Assembly (NCBI GenBank): GCA_013153655.1
Contig: JAADEB010000099.1
Location: 1-5,825, forward strand
Direction: 5' to 3'
Length of the DNA: 5,825 nt
From: Chlorobiota bacterium
GTDB lineage: Bacteria; Bacteroidota; Bacteroidia; Flavobacteriales; Flavobacteriaceae
The translations under genes and the position numbers were made by a program. The notes beneath the pieces were generated by a model, which saw nothing but the letters and a program-made list of their open reading frames with translations, was not told where the DNA came from and ran no database searches. This document shows positions 5,711-5,825 of this stretch, piece by piece. Position 1 is the first letter of the stretch. Every line of letters begins with the position of its first letter.

Positions 5711-5825
5711 TGCTTTGTAGCCTTCTTTCATTTCTTATGGCGCGTCCCTTCCCCGGAACTCATCCACCGTTCAACCATTCATGGATATTTCAATTCCCAA
5801 ATCCCGGCACTCAGCACACAACAAG
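5711..5825. other. Right-edge stretch without a confident gene
   Basis: This stretch holds no RNA gene or repeat that I can recognise. On the minus strand one frame is open from the edge (codons from 5824) and ends with TGA at 5771-5773, reading LLCAECRDLGIEISMNG. It could be the last codons of a gene lying beyond the window, but 17 codons are too few to call. A plus-strand frame from ATG5710 is also open to the edge and is not protein-like. Confidence 0.3.

Noticed and set aside
4689..5720. 343-codon open frame on the plus strand opposite the ppx-like gene
   Set aside because: The minus strand carries all Ppx/GppA motifs. The plus-strand product is His/Phe/Gln-rich shadow sequence and also crosses the ppx promoter region and the 3' flank.
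5710..5825. Plus-strand open frame from ATG5710 to the right edge
   Set aside because: Thirty-eight low-complexity codons (Pro/Phe/His-rich) with no ribosome-binding site, promoter or motif; likely chance.
1..5825. tRNA, rRNA, CRISPR arrays, insertion sequences, attachment sites
   Set aside because: Looked for on both strands; no tRNA-like clover, spaced repeats, transposase motifs or terminal inverted repeats were seen.

Overview
The window looks like chromosomal DNA from a member of the Bacteroidota. Three things point there. The promoters fit the Bacteroidota sigma consensus (TTTG or TTG, then about 18-19 nt, then TAnnTTTG) rather than the E. coli -35/-10. Leaders are very short and lack a clear Shine-Dalgarno sequence. 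The gene types are also characteristic: a periplasmic-TPR histidine kinase of the HisKA_2 type, a LytTR response regulator, a short Ppx/GppA protein and a ~600-residue acyl-CoA dehydrogenase. All assignments are read from motifs by eye; no database search was possible.

Layout. (1) 1-1796, plus strand: acyl-CoA dehydrogenase missing only its extreme N-terminus at the window edge, followed by a hairpin and a strong intrinsic terminator (1801-1907). (2) 1957-3783, plus strand: a promoter with an almost leaderless start, then a 600-aa sensor histidine kinase (signal peptide, periplasmic TPRs, coiled coil, one membrane helix, HisKA_2-like dimerisation helix, HATPase). (3) 3787-4638, minus strand: a 283-aa receiver-LytTR response regulator that converges tail-to-tail on the kinase with 3 bp between the stop codons; its own canonical promoter lies at 4659-4688. 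(4) 4737-5651, minus strand: a 304-aa Ppx/GppA-family phosphatase with a probable promoter at 5682-5710. (5) 5711-5825: no gene can be called with confidence.

How the genes fit together. The kinase and the regulator probably form a two-component system: periplasmic TPR sensing, ATP-dependent autophosphorylation on a cytoplasmic His, transfer to Asp53 of the regulator, and DNA binding through LytTR. Their convergent rather than operonic arrangement means they are transcribed separately and their 3' ends abut. The dehydrogenase (fatty-acid beta-oxidation) and Ppx (polyphosphate or pppGpp hydrolysis) each appear to be separate units, and nothing in the sequence ties them to the two-component pair beyond adjacency.

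I do not see a clearly new system. The most unusual points are the divergent phospho-acceptor box of the kinase, the convergent kinase/regulator layout with a terminator that overlaps both coding ends, and the non-standard receiver and LytTR details of the regulator.
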